Positions 1 to 7,883 of a DNA stretch of 32,493 bases are shown here, in pieces (within the stretch, counting starts at the first letter, position 1; each line of letters opens with the position of its first letter). The translations under genes were made by a program, and so were the position numbers. Source of the DNA: Stenotrophomonas maltophilia (GTDB lineage Bacteria; Pseudomonadota; Gammaproteobacteria; Xanthomonadales; Xanthomonadaceae); NCBI GenBank assembly GCA_002386405.1, contig DGIP01000049.1, positions 1 to 32,493 of the forward strand. Direction: 5' to 3'. The notes under the pieces are model-generated. The model did no database searches, had not been told where the DNA came from, and worked only from the letters and a program-made list of their open reading frames with translations.

Positions 1-1
1 G

Positions 2-697
2 CAGGAAGGCGAACTGCAGCGCTTCCATGTGGCGCTGGCCTGCCCGCCGCTTTCGCTGAAGTGGGCGCCGGCGCAGGCCAGCCACGATCCCTACTTCCGC
101 TTCCTGCAGGGGGTCCCGTCCCGGCAGTGGGCGCATACCGCGCTGATCCAGCACATGCTGGCCACGCTGGAGCCGCTGCGCGGGCGCATGGCCATCGTGG
201 TGCCGCACGGGGTGCTGTTCCGCGATGGCGAGGAGGCGCGCATCCGGCAGTGCTGGCTGGACGACAACCTGGTGGACATGGTCATCGGCCTTCCCGACCG
301 GCTGTTTGCCGGTGCCTCGGTGGCCACCGCACTGCTGGTGATGCGCAAGGTGCGCCGGCATGACGACGTGCTGTTTGTCGATGCACGCGGGATGGCGACG
401 CGTGGAAAGCGCGGTCCGCGCCTGAGTGACCAGGCCGCGCGTACGCTGCATCGCCTCTGCAGCGAGCGCAGAACGGCGCCCGGCGTGGCGTATCTGGCCA
501 GTTCTGAAGAACTTGCCCGCAATGGCGGCACCCTGAGCGTTGCGCGTTACGTGCAGCCGGCGGCCCGCTGCGCCACCGCCGATCTTGCGACATTGCGCGC
601 GCAGCGTGCGGAGCTGTCCGCGCGCTTTGTGGCCCTCCAGGCGGAGTTGAATGCCGAGCTGGATGCGCTGGAGCGGGAACTGTCGGATCTGACCTGA
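2..697 (+). CDS. Type I restriction-modification M-like subunit, C-terminal part (partial; degenerate motif IV)
   Basis: The frame is open from the window edge, so only the C-terminal 231 codons are visible. It aligns by eye with the second half of HsdM N6-adenine methyltransferases: a DPYFRF...GVPS segment, LIQHMLATL (family: AFIQHM.ASL), GRMAIVVPHGVLFRDGEEARIR, VDMVIGLPDRLFAG, a VLFVDA strand, a LARNGGTLSVARYV segment (family: NDYNLNIPRYV), and a C-terminal helical tail rich in Leu/Ala/Glu. The odd feature is catalytic motif IV. Where HsdM has NPPF the codons at 41-52 give CPPL, replacing the Asn that contacts the target adenine. SAM-binding motif I lies outside the window, so loss of activity is inferred from motif IV alone. 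The next gene on the same strand, starting 218 bp downstream, is R-like. No specificity subunit lies between them; it could be upstream. Confidence 0.8.
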   Translation, partial: QEGELQRFHVALACPPLSLKWAPAQASHDPYFRFLQGVPSRQWAHTALIQHMLATLEPLRGRMAIVVPHGVLFRDGEEARIRQCWLDDNLVDMVIGLPDRLFAGASVATALLVMRKVRRHDDVLFVDARGMATRGKRGPRLSDQAARTLHRLCSERRTAPGVAYLASSEELARNGGTLSVARYVQPAARCATADLATLRAQRAELSARFVALQAELNAELDALERELSDLT

Positions 698-915
698 CGC
701 CGTCGCTTCAATCGCTCAGCAATTGACCGAAACTATCTCGATTGGAAAATGCATCGAGAATGCGTTGCGCACTGCACTCGCCGAACGCATGAAACGGAAT
801 GATGCACACAGCAACGGCAGCATTCGTTCGTCCAGACTGGTGCCATGAACATCATTCGCCAGAAATTCGACGCCCTCTGCGTGCTTGTCTTCGGTTCACA
901 CCATGGAGGGCGCGC
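698..915. other. Intergenic region between M-like and R-like genes, with an inverted repeat
   Basis: These 218 bp hold no convincing gene. An in-frame extension of the downstream gene back to 799 is possible, but it has no Shine-Dalgarno sequence. TCTCGAT at 736-742 and ATCGAGA at 753-759 form a 7-bp inverted repeat with a 10-nt spacer. This could be an operator or an mRNA hairpin. A TTGACC hexamer at 723-728 has no good -10 partner. Local composition is more AT-rich than the flanking genes, which fits a regulatory spacer. Confidence 0.4.
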
Positions 916-3756
916 ATGAACACCCCCCACAGCAGGTTCGGTGTGCGTGATTCCGTAGTGGGGTGGCTGCGGCGATTGGGCTGGAACCCCCTTGATGAGC
1001 GCGCAGTGGCAACGTTACGCGGCGAACATCACAGCGCATTGCTGGAGAAGCGGCTGCTGCCATGGTTGCGCCGTTATCGCTACGAGTGGGAAGGCGAGCG
1101 CGTGGCGCTTTCGCCCACTTCCTTTGACCGGATCATTGCCGAGGCCGAAATGTGCTGCCACAGCCTGGATTGGGTGGCCTCCAGCAGCGCTGTGCACCGG
1201 CTGCTGGTCAGCGGCGTCCATACGGAACTGGAGTTGTCCAGTGGTCGCCGCCTCTCGGTTCCGGTTCCGTTGATCGATTGGGACCATGTGCAGCGCAACC
1301 ATTGGGATGTGGCCGATGCCCCGGCCATGACGGGTGCGCACGACCGCAACGTCCGCGAGCTGGTCGGTTACGTCAACGGGATTCCCTTGGTGGTGCTGGC
1401 CTGCGTGGAGCGCGATGCATACAGCCGATGGGGAACCGTGGACGATGGCATCCGGCACCTGTTGCGCGGCCTGGGCAGCATGCCCGTCAACCCACCGGTG
1501 CAGCACGCGCAGCTGCTGCTCAGCCTGGATCGCCGGGGCGGCCGCCATGCCGCTGTGGGCACGCCTGCACATGCGTGGGTGAAATGGCGCGAGCATGGCT
1601 GGAGCCGGGCCGCGCAGACCCGGCTGCGCGATACGGCACTGCCTTTCTCCGATGTCCCGCTGGACCCGCCGTGGTCCACCCATGCCGAACTGCTGCATGG
1701 CGTGCTGTCGCCGCCGCGGTTCCTGCAGCTGATACGGCATTTCCTGCGAGAGAGCCGAGGCGGCCGGCGCTGTCTGATCCGGTCAAACCAGTTCTTTGCG
1801 GTGCAGTGTGCGCTGCAGGCACTGGGCACCCGCGATGCCAACGGCCGCCGTAACGGCGGACAGCTGTGCCTGGCAACCGGCAGTGGGCTGCAGCGGACGC
1901 GGCAGTGGCTGCTGCAGGCCCTGCGCGCCGATGCGGCGTTCAGGCCGATTCGCGTGCTGCAGCCGCTGATCCGGCTGACACCGCCTCCCGAGGACCGGCG
2001 CCAACGGCCGGGGCCGCTGCCTGCAGACCAGCTCACCGAGTTCCTGGCCGGCAGGCTCCCCTCGCCGCATGAGGTTCCGCTGCGCATCCTGCGCGGTTGG
2101 GCGCGCAGGGCCAGGCTGCCCACCGCCGATGACGAGGTGGCCGACATCGACGACGATATCGTCCTGCTGGTGGATGCCGATTTCTGGGACAGCGATCCCG
2201 TCCTGCTGCGGCGCCTGCGCCGCTGCCTGCCGCAGGCAACCTGGCTGACGCTCGTGGCCGCACCGGTTGCCGCACCGTTGCCCGATCTGGATCCTGGCCG
2301 AAGGCTGTACGAATACCCGCCCGAGCATGCGGTCGCCGATGGCGTGGTGGTGCAGGCATGGCGCGACGTCGGCCCCCGCCCCGACGGGGATTCCCCCTCC
2401 CGGCGCGTGGCCCAGGTTGCAACCGCGATCAGCCAGCATTTCCATGAGCTGGTGCGGCTGGCCGAACGCGGGCTTCGCGCCGCGCTGCTGGTGAGAACGG
2501 TCCACCAGGCGCTGGACTACCAGCGCGCGCTCTCGGTGGATGGGCGCTTGAAGACCCACGTGGCGGGTTTCGACAACCGGGGCCTGCCAACGGACCGCGG
2601 CTCGGAGCGCATCCCGCCGGAGGTGGAGCTGGTGATCGTGCATGGCGAACTGCCGGCAAGCCAGGATGCGCGATGGGCCGTGCTGTATGTGGATCGCGCG
2701 CTTACTGCACCGGAGCGGCTGCGCACGGTAGGCATGATCAACGCGCCGCATCCGGACAAACGCACGGCCATGCTGGTGGATTTCCACACCGGCGACAGCC
2801 CTGCGGCGGCACCGCCCGAGTGGCTGCCGTTACCGGTGCAGGACAACCATCCGGCGTTGGGCATACAGCGCCAACGCCTGCACAGCCTGCTGCCGGCCGA
2901 TGCCGCCGACGACTTCCACGCCTGTCGTGACTACCTTGTGCCCGACTGGGACATCGGCCCGCAGGGTGATGACATCGACCTGCACCGGCACCGGCGCGAC
3001 CTGCTGCACGGCCGGGTCACTGCCTTCGGGCAGCGGCTGCAGCTGGCCATCTCGGCCGAGACCGCACTGACCGGCAAGCCATCGCTGCTGGGCGACCAGT
3101 ACCGCGCCCTGCTGCACCGGTTTTCACTACTGCGCGATGCGGTAAGCCGGTTGGCACTGGAGAACCATCGCTTCAACGCCGAAGACCGAAGGGTGCGGCA
3201 CTGGGCGCGCGAGCAGGCCGCGCAGGTGTGCGAGCAGCCGATGGATTACCAGCTGCTGGGTCCGCTAGAGCCGGTCGAACCGTCGGCGGCGCAGAGCGCC
3301 AACCAGCTGTATACCCGCCTGCGCCAGCACCTGCAGGACACCGGCCCGGACCCTGATGCCGTGGAGCGTGGGCGGACCGCGTTGCGCCAGGTGCTGGTGG
3401 AGTTCCGCACCGCACAGGCGCGGCTTGCGGCGTTGCAGGCACTGGAGAAAGCGGTGGAGAAACCACCCCAGGCTGGTGACACGGGCACGCCGTCCTCCCG
3501 AGGCGAGCAGGTTCTGGCCAGTCTGTTCGACACCACGCTGGACAAGGAAATGTACGAGCAGCTCGGCCGCCGGATCGACGCGTTGGTCGCCAAAGGGCAA
3601 CTCCAACCGCCGCACCAGTTCGATATGTACGTGCGGGACCGGCTGGAGCAGATGCTGCGGGGCCACCTGCGGGAGCCGCAGCTGGCGGCCGTGGTGCATG
3701 CCGTGGTGCTATGCGGGCCCCACTGGCCGCGTTACGGCATCACCGGCGGCACGTAG
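916..3756 (+). CDS. HsdR-like protein with substituted nuclease and helicase motifs
   Basis: A 946-residue protein; start chosen at ATG 916 because GGAGGG precedes it by 5 nt. Its length and order of segments match type I restriction R subunits. The N-terminal nuclease fold is recognisable (VGYVNGIPLVVL, family: IVLFVNGLPLVVIELK), but the D...ExK residues read as E148, A162 and V164. The motor region keeps the strand pattern, but Walker A is TGSGLQ (321-326; family TGSGKS), DEAH is DADF (420-423), and motif VI QAIARVNRP is replaced by a segment with M607 and A610 at the two arginine positions. VADGVVVQAW and VLYVDRAL also match HsdR segments. A helical C-terminal region follows, as in HsdR. 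No frameshift or stop interrupts it, which argues against simple decay. Best read as a pseudo-enzyme partner of the upstream M-like protein; no activity can be assigned. Its 3' end overlaps the convergent permease gene by 25 bp. Confidence 0.75.
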   Translation: MNTPHSRFGVRDSVVGWLRRLGWNPLDERAVATLRGEHHSALLEKRLLPWLRRYRYEWEGERVALSPTSFDRIIAEAEMCCHSLDWVASSSAVHRLLVSGVHTELELSSGRRLSVPVPLIDWDHVQRNHWDVADAPAMTGAHDRNVRELVGYVNGIPLVVLACVERDAYSRWGTVDDGIRHLLRGLGSMPVNPPVQHAQLLLSLDRRGGRHAAVGTPAHAWVKWREHGWSRAAQTRLRDTALPFSDVPLDPPWSTHAELLHGVLSPPRFLQLIRHFLRESRGGRRCLIRSNQFFAVQCALQALGTRDANGRRNGGQLCLATGSGLQRTRQWLLQALRADAAFRPIRVLQPLIRLTPPPEDRRQRPGPLPADQLTEFLAGRLPSPHEVPLRILRGWARRARLPTADDEVADIDDDIVLLVDADFWDSDPVLLRRLRRCLPQATWLTLVAAPVAAPLPDLDPGRRLYEYPPEHAVADGVVVQAWRDVGPRPDGDSPSRRVAQVATAISQHFHELVRLAERGLRAALLVRTVHQALDYQRALSVDGRLKTHVAGFDNRGLPTDRGSERIPPEVELVIVHGELPASQDARWAVLYVDRALTAPERLRTVGMINAPHPDKRTAMLVDFHTGDSPAAAPPEWLPLPVQDNHPALGIQRQRLHSLLPADAADDFHACRDYLVPDWDIGPQGDDIDLHRHRRDLLHGRVTAFGQRLQLAISAETALTGKPSLLGDQYRALLHRFSLLRDAVSRLALENHRFNAEDRRVRHWAREQAAQVCEQPMDYQLLGPLEPVEPSAAQSANQLYTRLRQHLQDTGPDPDAVERGRTALRQVLVEFRTAQARLAALQALEKAVEKPPQAGDTGTPSSRGEQVLASLFDTTLDKEMYEQLGRRIDALVAKGQLQPPHQFDMYVRDRLEQMLRGHLREPQLAAVVHAVVLCGPHWPRYGITGGT

Positions 3757-5162
3757 GTCAGGGTCATGCCCAGCAGCCACAACAGGCCCAGCACCAGCGG
3801 GATATGCACCAGCAGCTGGATGAAGGTGAAGCCGACAATGTCGCGCGCCTTCAGCCCGAGTACGCCCAACAGCGGCAGCATCCAGAACGGGTTGATCAGG
3901 TTGGGCAGCGCCTCGGCGGCGTTGTACACCTGAACGGCCCAGCCCAGGTGGGCGTGCAGTTCGTTGGCGGCCTGCATCACGTAGGGCGCTTCGATGATCC
4001 ACTTGCCGCCACCGGAGGGCACGAAGAAGCCCAGCACCGCCGAGTAGATGCCCATCACCAGCGCGAAGGTATCGGTGGTGGCGATGTGCACGAACACGGT
4101 GGAGAGCCGATGGGCCAGCGTTTCCCCGCCACTGCCCACCGCATGGGTGAGGATCATGGCGATGCCGCCGTACAGCGGGAACTGGATCAGCACGCCGGTG
4201 GTGCTGGGCACGGCCTTGGCCACCGCGTTGAGGAAGCTGCGCGGCCGCCAGTGCAGCAGCAGCCCCAGCGAAATGAACAGGAAGTTGTAGGTGTTGAGGT
4301 TGGCGATCGCGGTCACCGCCGGCTTGCTGGCGAACTCGCTGAACAACCACCCGAAGGCCAGCAGCGACAGCAGCACGGTCAGCAACGGGCTGTACTCCAG
4401 CCATTCGCCGGCGCGCGTGCGCGGCTGCAGGGGCTCCGGTTCGGCCTGCGCGGCTCCGGCAAAGTCACTGGCGGTGCGTGCGGTGGCCGGACCGGGGGCG
4501 GTCAGCCAGGCAATCAGCAGCGAGACCAGGATCAGCGCAGCGGTGAGCGCGATGGACTGCCACAGGAAGATGGTTTCAGTGAAAGGCAGCACGCCGGTGA
4601 TTTCCACCAGGCCGGGCGGCATGCTGGTCGGGTTGGCTTGCAGCTGGGCGGCCGAGGAGCTCAGGCCCATCGCCCACACCGCGCCCAGGCCCAGGTAGGC
4701 CGAGGCGCCGGCGGCGCGGTAATCCATCTGCAGTTCCTGGCGGCGGGCCAGCGCGCGTACCAGCAGCCCGCCGAACACCAGCGAAAAGCCCCAGCTGAGC
4801 AGCGAGGCCAGCATGCTGATCAGGCCCACGTACACCACCGCGCCACGGCCGGTGCGCGGCACCCGGGCCAGCAGTTCGATGAAGCGCGCCACCACGGGGG
4901 CCGTGGCGACCGCATAGCCGCCGATGACCACGAAGGCCATCTGCATGGTGAAGGGAATCAGGCTCCAGAAGCCGTCGCCGAAGGCTTTAGCGGTGGCCTG
5001 CGGGGTGGCACCGAAGCTCATGGCGGCCACCGCCACGATCACCACGCCCAGCACCGCGAAGACATAGGCGTCGGGGAACCATTTCTCGGCCCAGGCCGCT
5101 GACCGCAGGGCCGCGCGTGCCATCCAGCCATCCCGTGGTGCCGCCGCTGCGCTGCTCGCCAT
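3732..5162 (-). CDS. atoE: Short-chain fatty acid transporter, AtoE family
   Basis: A 476-residue polytopic inner-membrane protein with about 10-12 hydrophobic segments. It resembles the AtoE short-chain fatty acid permease family along its length: FPDAYVFAVLGVVIV near the N-terminus, GFWSLIPFTMQMAFVVIGGYAVA, MLASLLSWGFSLVFGGLL, and a conserved GFFVPSGGGKWIIEAPY segment towards the end. The family takes up acetoacetate, butyrate and related acids. ATG 5162 is preceded by a GGGAGGG ribosome binding site. It starts 17 bp after the ubiA stop, so it is probably co-transcribed with ubiA although the two have no obvious metabolic link. No thiolase or CoA-transferase gene is nearby, so the substrate is inferred from family only. 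Confidence 0.8.
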   Translation of the reverse strand: MASSAAAAPRDGWMARAALRSAAWAEKWFPDAYVFAVLGVVIVAVAAMSFGATPQATAKAFGDGFWSLIPFTMQMAFVVIGGYAVATAPVVARFIELLARVPRTGRGAVVYVGLISMLASLLSWGFSLVFGGLLVRALARRQELQMDYRAAGASAYLGLGAVWAMGLSSSAAQLQANPTSMPPGLVEITGVLPFTETIFLWQSIALTAALILVSLLIAWLTAPGPATARTASDFAGAAQAEPEPLQPRTRAGEWLEYSPLLTVLLSLLAFGWLFSEFASKPAVTAIANLNTYNFLFISLGLLLHWRPRSFLNAVAKAVPSTTGVLIQFPLYGGIAMILTHAVGSGGETLAHRLSTVFVHIATTDTFALVMGIYSAVLGFFVPSGGGKWIIEAPYVMQAANELHAHLGWAVQVYNAAEALPNLINPFWMLPLLGVLGLKARDIVGFTFIQLLVHIPLVLGLLWLLGMTLTYVPPVMP

Positions 5163-5179
5163 GCCCTACCCTCCCATTT

Positions 5180-6073
5180 TTATTGGGCAGCCAACGCTGC
5201 TGCAATACCGGCGAACAACGCCGCACCCACCCAGTTGTTGTGCAGGAACGCCTTGAAGCACGGGTCGCGCTCGCGCTTGCGGGCGATCCAGAATTCGTAG
5301 GCGATCAGCCCGGCGGCCAGCAACACGCCCAGCCAGTAATAGAGCCCCAGCCCGCCACGCACTCCGACCAGCGCCATGGTGCCCAGGAACAGCGCATACA
5401 GAATGCCCTGGATGACCAGGTCCAGGTCGCCGAACAGGATGGCGGTGGAGTGCGAGCCCATCTTCAGGTCATCGTCGCGATCGACCATGGCGTACCAGGT
5501 GTCGTACGCGGTGGACCACAGGATGTTGGCGCCGTACAGCAGCCAGCCGATTACCGGCACTTCGCCCTGGATCGCGGCGAACGCCATCGGGATGCCCCAG
5601 CCGAACGCCATGCCCAGGTACACCTGCGGCAGGTGGGTGTAGCGCTTGAGGTAGGGGTAGCTGGCGGCCAGGAAGATGCCGATGAAGCTCATGCCGATGG
5701 TCAGCGCGTTCAGGGTCAGCACCAGCGCGAACGCCACCAGCATCAGCCCGGCGAACAACACCAGCGCCTCGCGGCCGGATACCCGGCCACTGGCCAACGG
5801 GCGGTCCTTGGTGCGTTTCACGTGCGGGTCCAGCCAGCGGTCGGCGTAGTCGTTGATCACGCAGCCGGCCGAACGCGTCAGCCACACCCCGGCGGTGAAC
5901 ACGAACAGGATCCACAGCGGCGGCAGCCCGCCGGCGGCCAGCCACAGCGCCCACCAGGTGGGCCACAGCAGCAGCAGGGTGCCGATCGGGCGATCGGCGC
6001 GCATCAGTTTCCAGTACTGGCCCCAGCGCGACGGCGGGGCACCGGCGGGGGCGTCAAAACGTTCGTAAGCCAT
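5180..6073 (-). CDS. ubiA: 4-hydroxybenzoate polyprenyltransferase
   Basis: A 297-residue integral membrane prenyltransferase that joins the polyprenyl chain to 4-hydroxybenzoate in ubiquinone synthesis. Both Asp-rich Mg-diphosphate motifs are visible: NDYADRWLD (74-82), followed by [11 protein letters not shown], and [13 protein letters not shown] (190-202). The hydrophobic segments are spaced as in UbiA. ATG 6073 gives MAYERFDAP..., the usual length for the family. The frame is open further upstream, but that stretch runs into the tRNA gene and is not coding. The Shine-Dalgarno is weak. ubiC, which often accompanies ubiA, is not in this window. Confidence 0.95.
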   Translation of the reverse strand: MAYERFDAPAGAPPSRWGQYWKLMRADRPIGTLLLLWPTWWALWLAAGGLPPLWILFVFTAGVWLTRSAGCVINDYADRWLDPHVKRTKDRPLASGRVSGREALVLFAGLMLVAFALVLTLNALTIGMSFIGIFLAASYPYLKRYTHLPQVYLGMAFGWGIPMAFAAIQGEVPVIGWLLYGANILWSTAYDTWYAMVDRDDDLKMGSHSTAILFGDLDLVIQGILYALFLGTMALVGVRGGLGLYYWLGVLLAAGLIAYEFWIARKRERDPCFKAFLHNNWVGAALFAGIAAALAAQ

Positions 6074-6226
6074 GCGTAAAGGATACCGCCAAGGCCCGCG
6101 TCCGGCGCGATTCACCCAAGGGGGCAGACCTGCGCCGCGTTTACGGATAGAATGCCCGTCCCGCACCGCCTCATGGCGCTGCGATGCCCACCCCGGCCCG
6201 CTGGTGGTGCGGCGGCTCTTCAAGAT

Positions 6227-6303
6227 GCGCCCGTAGCTCAGCCGGATAGAGTAGTGGCTTCCGAAGCCATTGGTCGGGGGTTCGAATCCCTCCGGGCGCA
6301 CCA
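6227..6303 (+). tRNA. tRNA-Arg (anticodon CCG)
   Basis: A 77-nt cloverleaf. The acceptor stem GCGCCCG pairs with CGGGCGC, the D-arm begins GCTC, the anticodon loop is TTCCGAA in a GTGGC/GCCAT-type stem, the T-arm contains GGTTCGAATCC, and the 3' CCA is encoded. Anticodon CCG reads the arginine codon CGG. It lies on the opposite strand from ubiA. Confidence 0.97.
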
Positions 6304-6339
6304 TCTTCCTTGCATTCCCGTTCTGCCGGTTTTTGCCGA

Positions 6340-6364
6340 GCAGCCACGCAGGGCGTGGCTCTAC
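6340..6364 (-). repeat. SMAG-type REP palindrome, copy 1
   Basis: A 25-nt unit that on the minus strand begins GTAG, followed by the palindrome AGCCACGCC-CTG-CGTGGCT. The GTAG head plus short imperfect stem matches the SMAG repetitive extragenic palindromes of Stenotrophomonas maltophilia. It is identical to copies 2 and 3 in sequence. Confidence 0.75.
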
Positions 6365-6385
6365 GCGGGTGTTCTGGATTTGCGC

Positions 6386-6410
6386 GCAGCCACGCAGGGC
6401 GTGGCTCTAC
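6386..6410 (-). repeat. SMAG-type REP palindrome, copy 2
   Basis: Same 25-nt unit and orientation as copy 1, 21 nt further on. With copy 3 it forms an inverted pair that can fold into one long hairpin downstream of the GH109 gene. Confidence 0.75.
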
Positions 6411-6433
6411 CGGGGGCATTCTGGCCGATGGAC

Positions 6434-6458
6434 GTAGAGCCACGCCCTGCGTGGCTGC
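6434..6458 (+). repeat. SMAG-type REP palindrome, copy 3 (inverted)
   Basis: Same unit in plus orientation, starting GTAG at 6434. It lies just after the stop codon of the GH109 gene (minus strand). The copy 2/copy 3 inverted pair could act as a transcript 3'-end stabiliser or terminator for the minus-strand glycosidase operon. Confidence 0.75.
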
Positions 6459-6474
6459 AGTGTCCGAAGACTGA

Positions 6475-7830
6475 TCAATACGTCCCGTCAAACGCAAAGA
6501 TCGGCTTGCGCTGCTGCCATAGGCCGGCGGTGAAGTCCGGGAACTCCAGGGTCTGGAAGCTGTTGGCGATGGACTGCTCCGACAGCGGGGTGATCGCGCT
6601 CCAGGTGATGGCATCGTAGATGTCGATCGGCATCGGCGCCTTGGCCTTGAGGGCTTCGACGAAGGCGTGGATCACGAACCAGTCCATGCCGCCGTGGCCG
6701 GCGCTGGCGGCGGTGTCGGCGTGCTGCTTCCACAGCGGGTGTTCGTACTGGTCCTGGTAGCCCTGGAACGGTTCCCACTTGTGCGGCGGACTGCGGCCTT
6801 CGATGTGGATGGACTGGTTCACGTCCATCCACAGCCCCTTGGTGCCCTGCACGCGGAAGCCCATCGAGTACGGGCGCGGCAGCGAGGTGTCGTGCTGCAG
6901 CAGGATGGTTTCGCCGTTCTCGCACGCCAGGGTGGTGGTGACGATGTCACCCAGCTTGAAGTTCACCTTGGTGCTGGGGTGGGTAGTGCCGCCGCTCTTG
7001 GCGACCGTGTATTCATGCAGGCCGCGTGCCTTGCTGGCGAACGCGTTGATGTGGGTGAAGCGGTTGCCGCGGTTGATGCCGGTGTACATGGCGCACGGGC
7101 CGATGCCGTGGCTGGGGTACAGCTCGCCGTTGCGGTCCACAGAATGCTGGGTGCGCCAGCGCGCTTCGGACCATGCATGCGGGCCGAATTCCACGCCGCT
7201 GTCGTACGGCTGCGACGGATCGCCGGAGTTGAACTTCACCCCGCGCAGGTCGTGCTGGTAACCGGCCTGCAGGTGCACCAGTTCGCCGAACAGGCCGTTG
7301 CGCACCATCTGCAGGGTGGCCATCACGTCGCGGCGGTAGCAGACGTTTTCCAACAGCATGTACGGGGTGCCGGTGGAGAGCTGGGTCTTGAGCACGTCCC
7401 AGTGGTCCTGCAGGGTGATGCCAGCCACCACTTCGCAACCCACGGCAACCTTCGCCTGCATGGCGGCAATCGCCATCGGGGCGTGGTATTCCCACGGCGT
7501 GGCGATGATCACGCCGTCCAGGCCACGCTGTTCGAGCAGGCGCTTCCACGCGTTGCGGTCGCCGTCCTGGCCGTAGGCGGTGGGCGCCTTCTTGCCGGCC
7601 TTGGCCACCATGTCCATGCCGCGCTTGAGCATGATCGGTTCGATATCGCACAGTGCGACCACCTCAACGTCGTCGCGGCGGACCAGCTCCTTGAGCAGCA
7701 CCTGGCCACGCATGCCGGTGCCGATCAGGCCCAGGCGCAGCGTGCGCCCGCGTGCCCAGGCCGGGGTTTCCGGCAGCAGGCTGGTGGCGGCCAGGGCCGC
7801 ACCGGCGGCAATGAATTCCCTACGCTTCAT
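6475..7830 (-). CDS. GH109-type alpha-N-acetylgalactosaminidase (Gfo/Idh/MocA fold)
   Basis: A 451-residue protein starting MKRREFIAAGAALAATSLL, a twin-arginine-type signal ending near PAWA, so probably exported folded with its cofactor. A Rossmann NAD site follows (LGLIGTGMRGQVLL), then the DGVIIATPWEYHAPMA segment typical of Gfo/Idh/MocA proteins. Tat signal, length and the SHGIGPCAMYTGINRGNRF region fit family GH109, which removes terminal alpha-GalNAc by an NAD-dependent redox-elimination mechanism. GGGAG lies 9 nt before ATG 7830. It is the last gene of the GH31-receptor-GH109 operon. A plain oxidoreductase is the alternative, but the GalNAc-gene context favours GH109. Confidence 0.8.
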   Translation of the reverse strand: MKRREFIAAGAALAATSLLPETPAWARGRTLRLGLIGTGMRGQVLLKELVRRDDVEVVALCDIEPIMLKRGMDMVAKAGKKAPTAYGQDGDRNAWKRLLEQRGLDGVIIATPWEYHAPMAIAAMQAKVAVGCEVVAGITLQDHWDVLKTQLSTGTPYMLLENVCYRRDVMATLQMVRNGLFGELVHLQAGYQHDLRGVKFNSGDPSQPYDSGVEFGPHAWSEARWRTQHSVDRNGELYPSHGIGPCAMYTGINRGNRFTHINAFASKARGLHEYTVAKSGGTTHPSTKVNFKLGDIVTTTLACENGETILLQHDTSLPRPYSMGFRVQGTKGLWMDVNQSIHIEGRSPPHKWEPFQGYQDQYEHPLWKQHADTAASAGHGGMDWFVIHAFVEALKAKAPMPIDIYDAITWSAITPLSEQSIANSFQTLEFPDFTAGLWQQRKPIFAFDGTY

Positions 7831-7850
7831 GGAACGTTACTCCCTTTGGA

Positions 7851-7876
7851 AGCGCGCCGGCCGGGACCGGCGCGCT
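7851..7876 (-). other. Intercistronic stem-loop between receptor and GH109 genes
   Basis: AGCGCGCCGG (7851-7860) and CCGGCGCGCT (7867-7876) form a perfect 10-bp stem with a 6-nt loop in the 53-nt gap between the receptor stop and the GH109 start. No T-run follows on the minus strand, so it is not a classical terminator. It may protect the receptor mRNA 3' end or reduce read-through. Confidence 0.55.
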
Positions 7877-7883
7877 GGAACAA

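Noticed and set aside
723..751. A sigma-70 promoter at TTGACC upstream of the R-like gene
   Set aside because: The hexamer at the expected -10 position matches too few consensus bases.
799..915. An N-terminal extension of the R-like protein from ATG 799
   Set aside because: It has no Shine-Dalgarno and unrelated composition, while ATG 916 has GGAGGG at good spacing.
3711..5102. A plus-strand open frame of over 460 codons antisense to the permease
   Set aside because: The translation is Gln/His/Gly-rich and featureless, while the opposite strand encodes a clear membrane protein.
6171..6614. Open frames running through the tRNA and SMAG repeats
   Set aside because: They cross a structured tRNA gene and palindromes, and their translations have no family resemblance.
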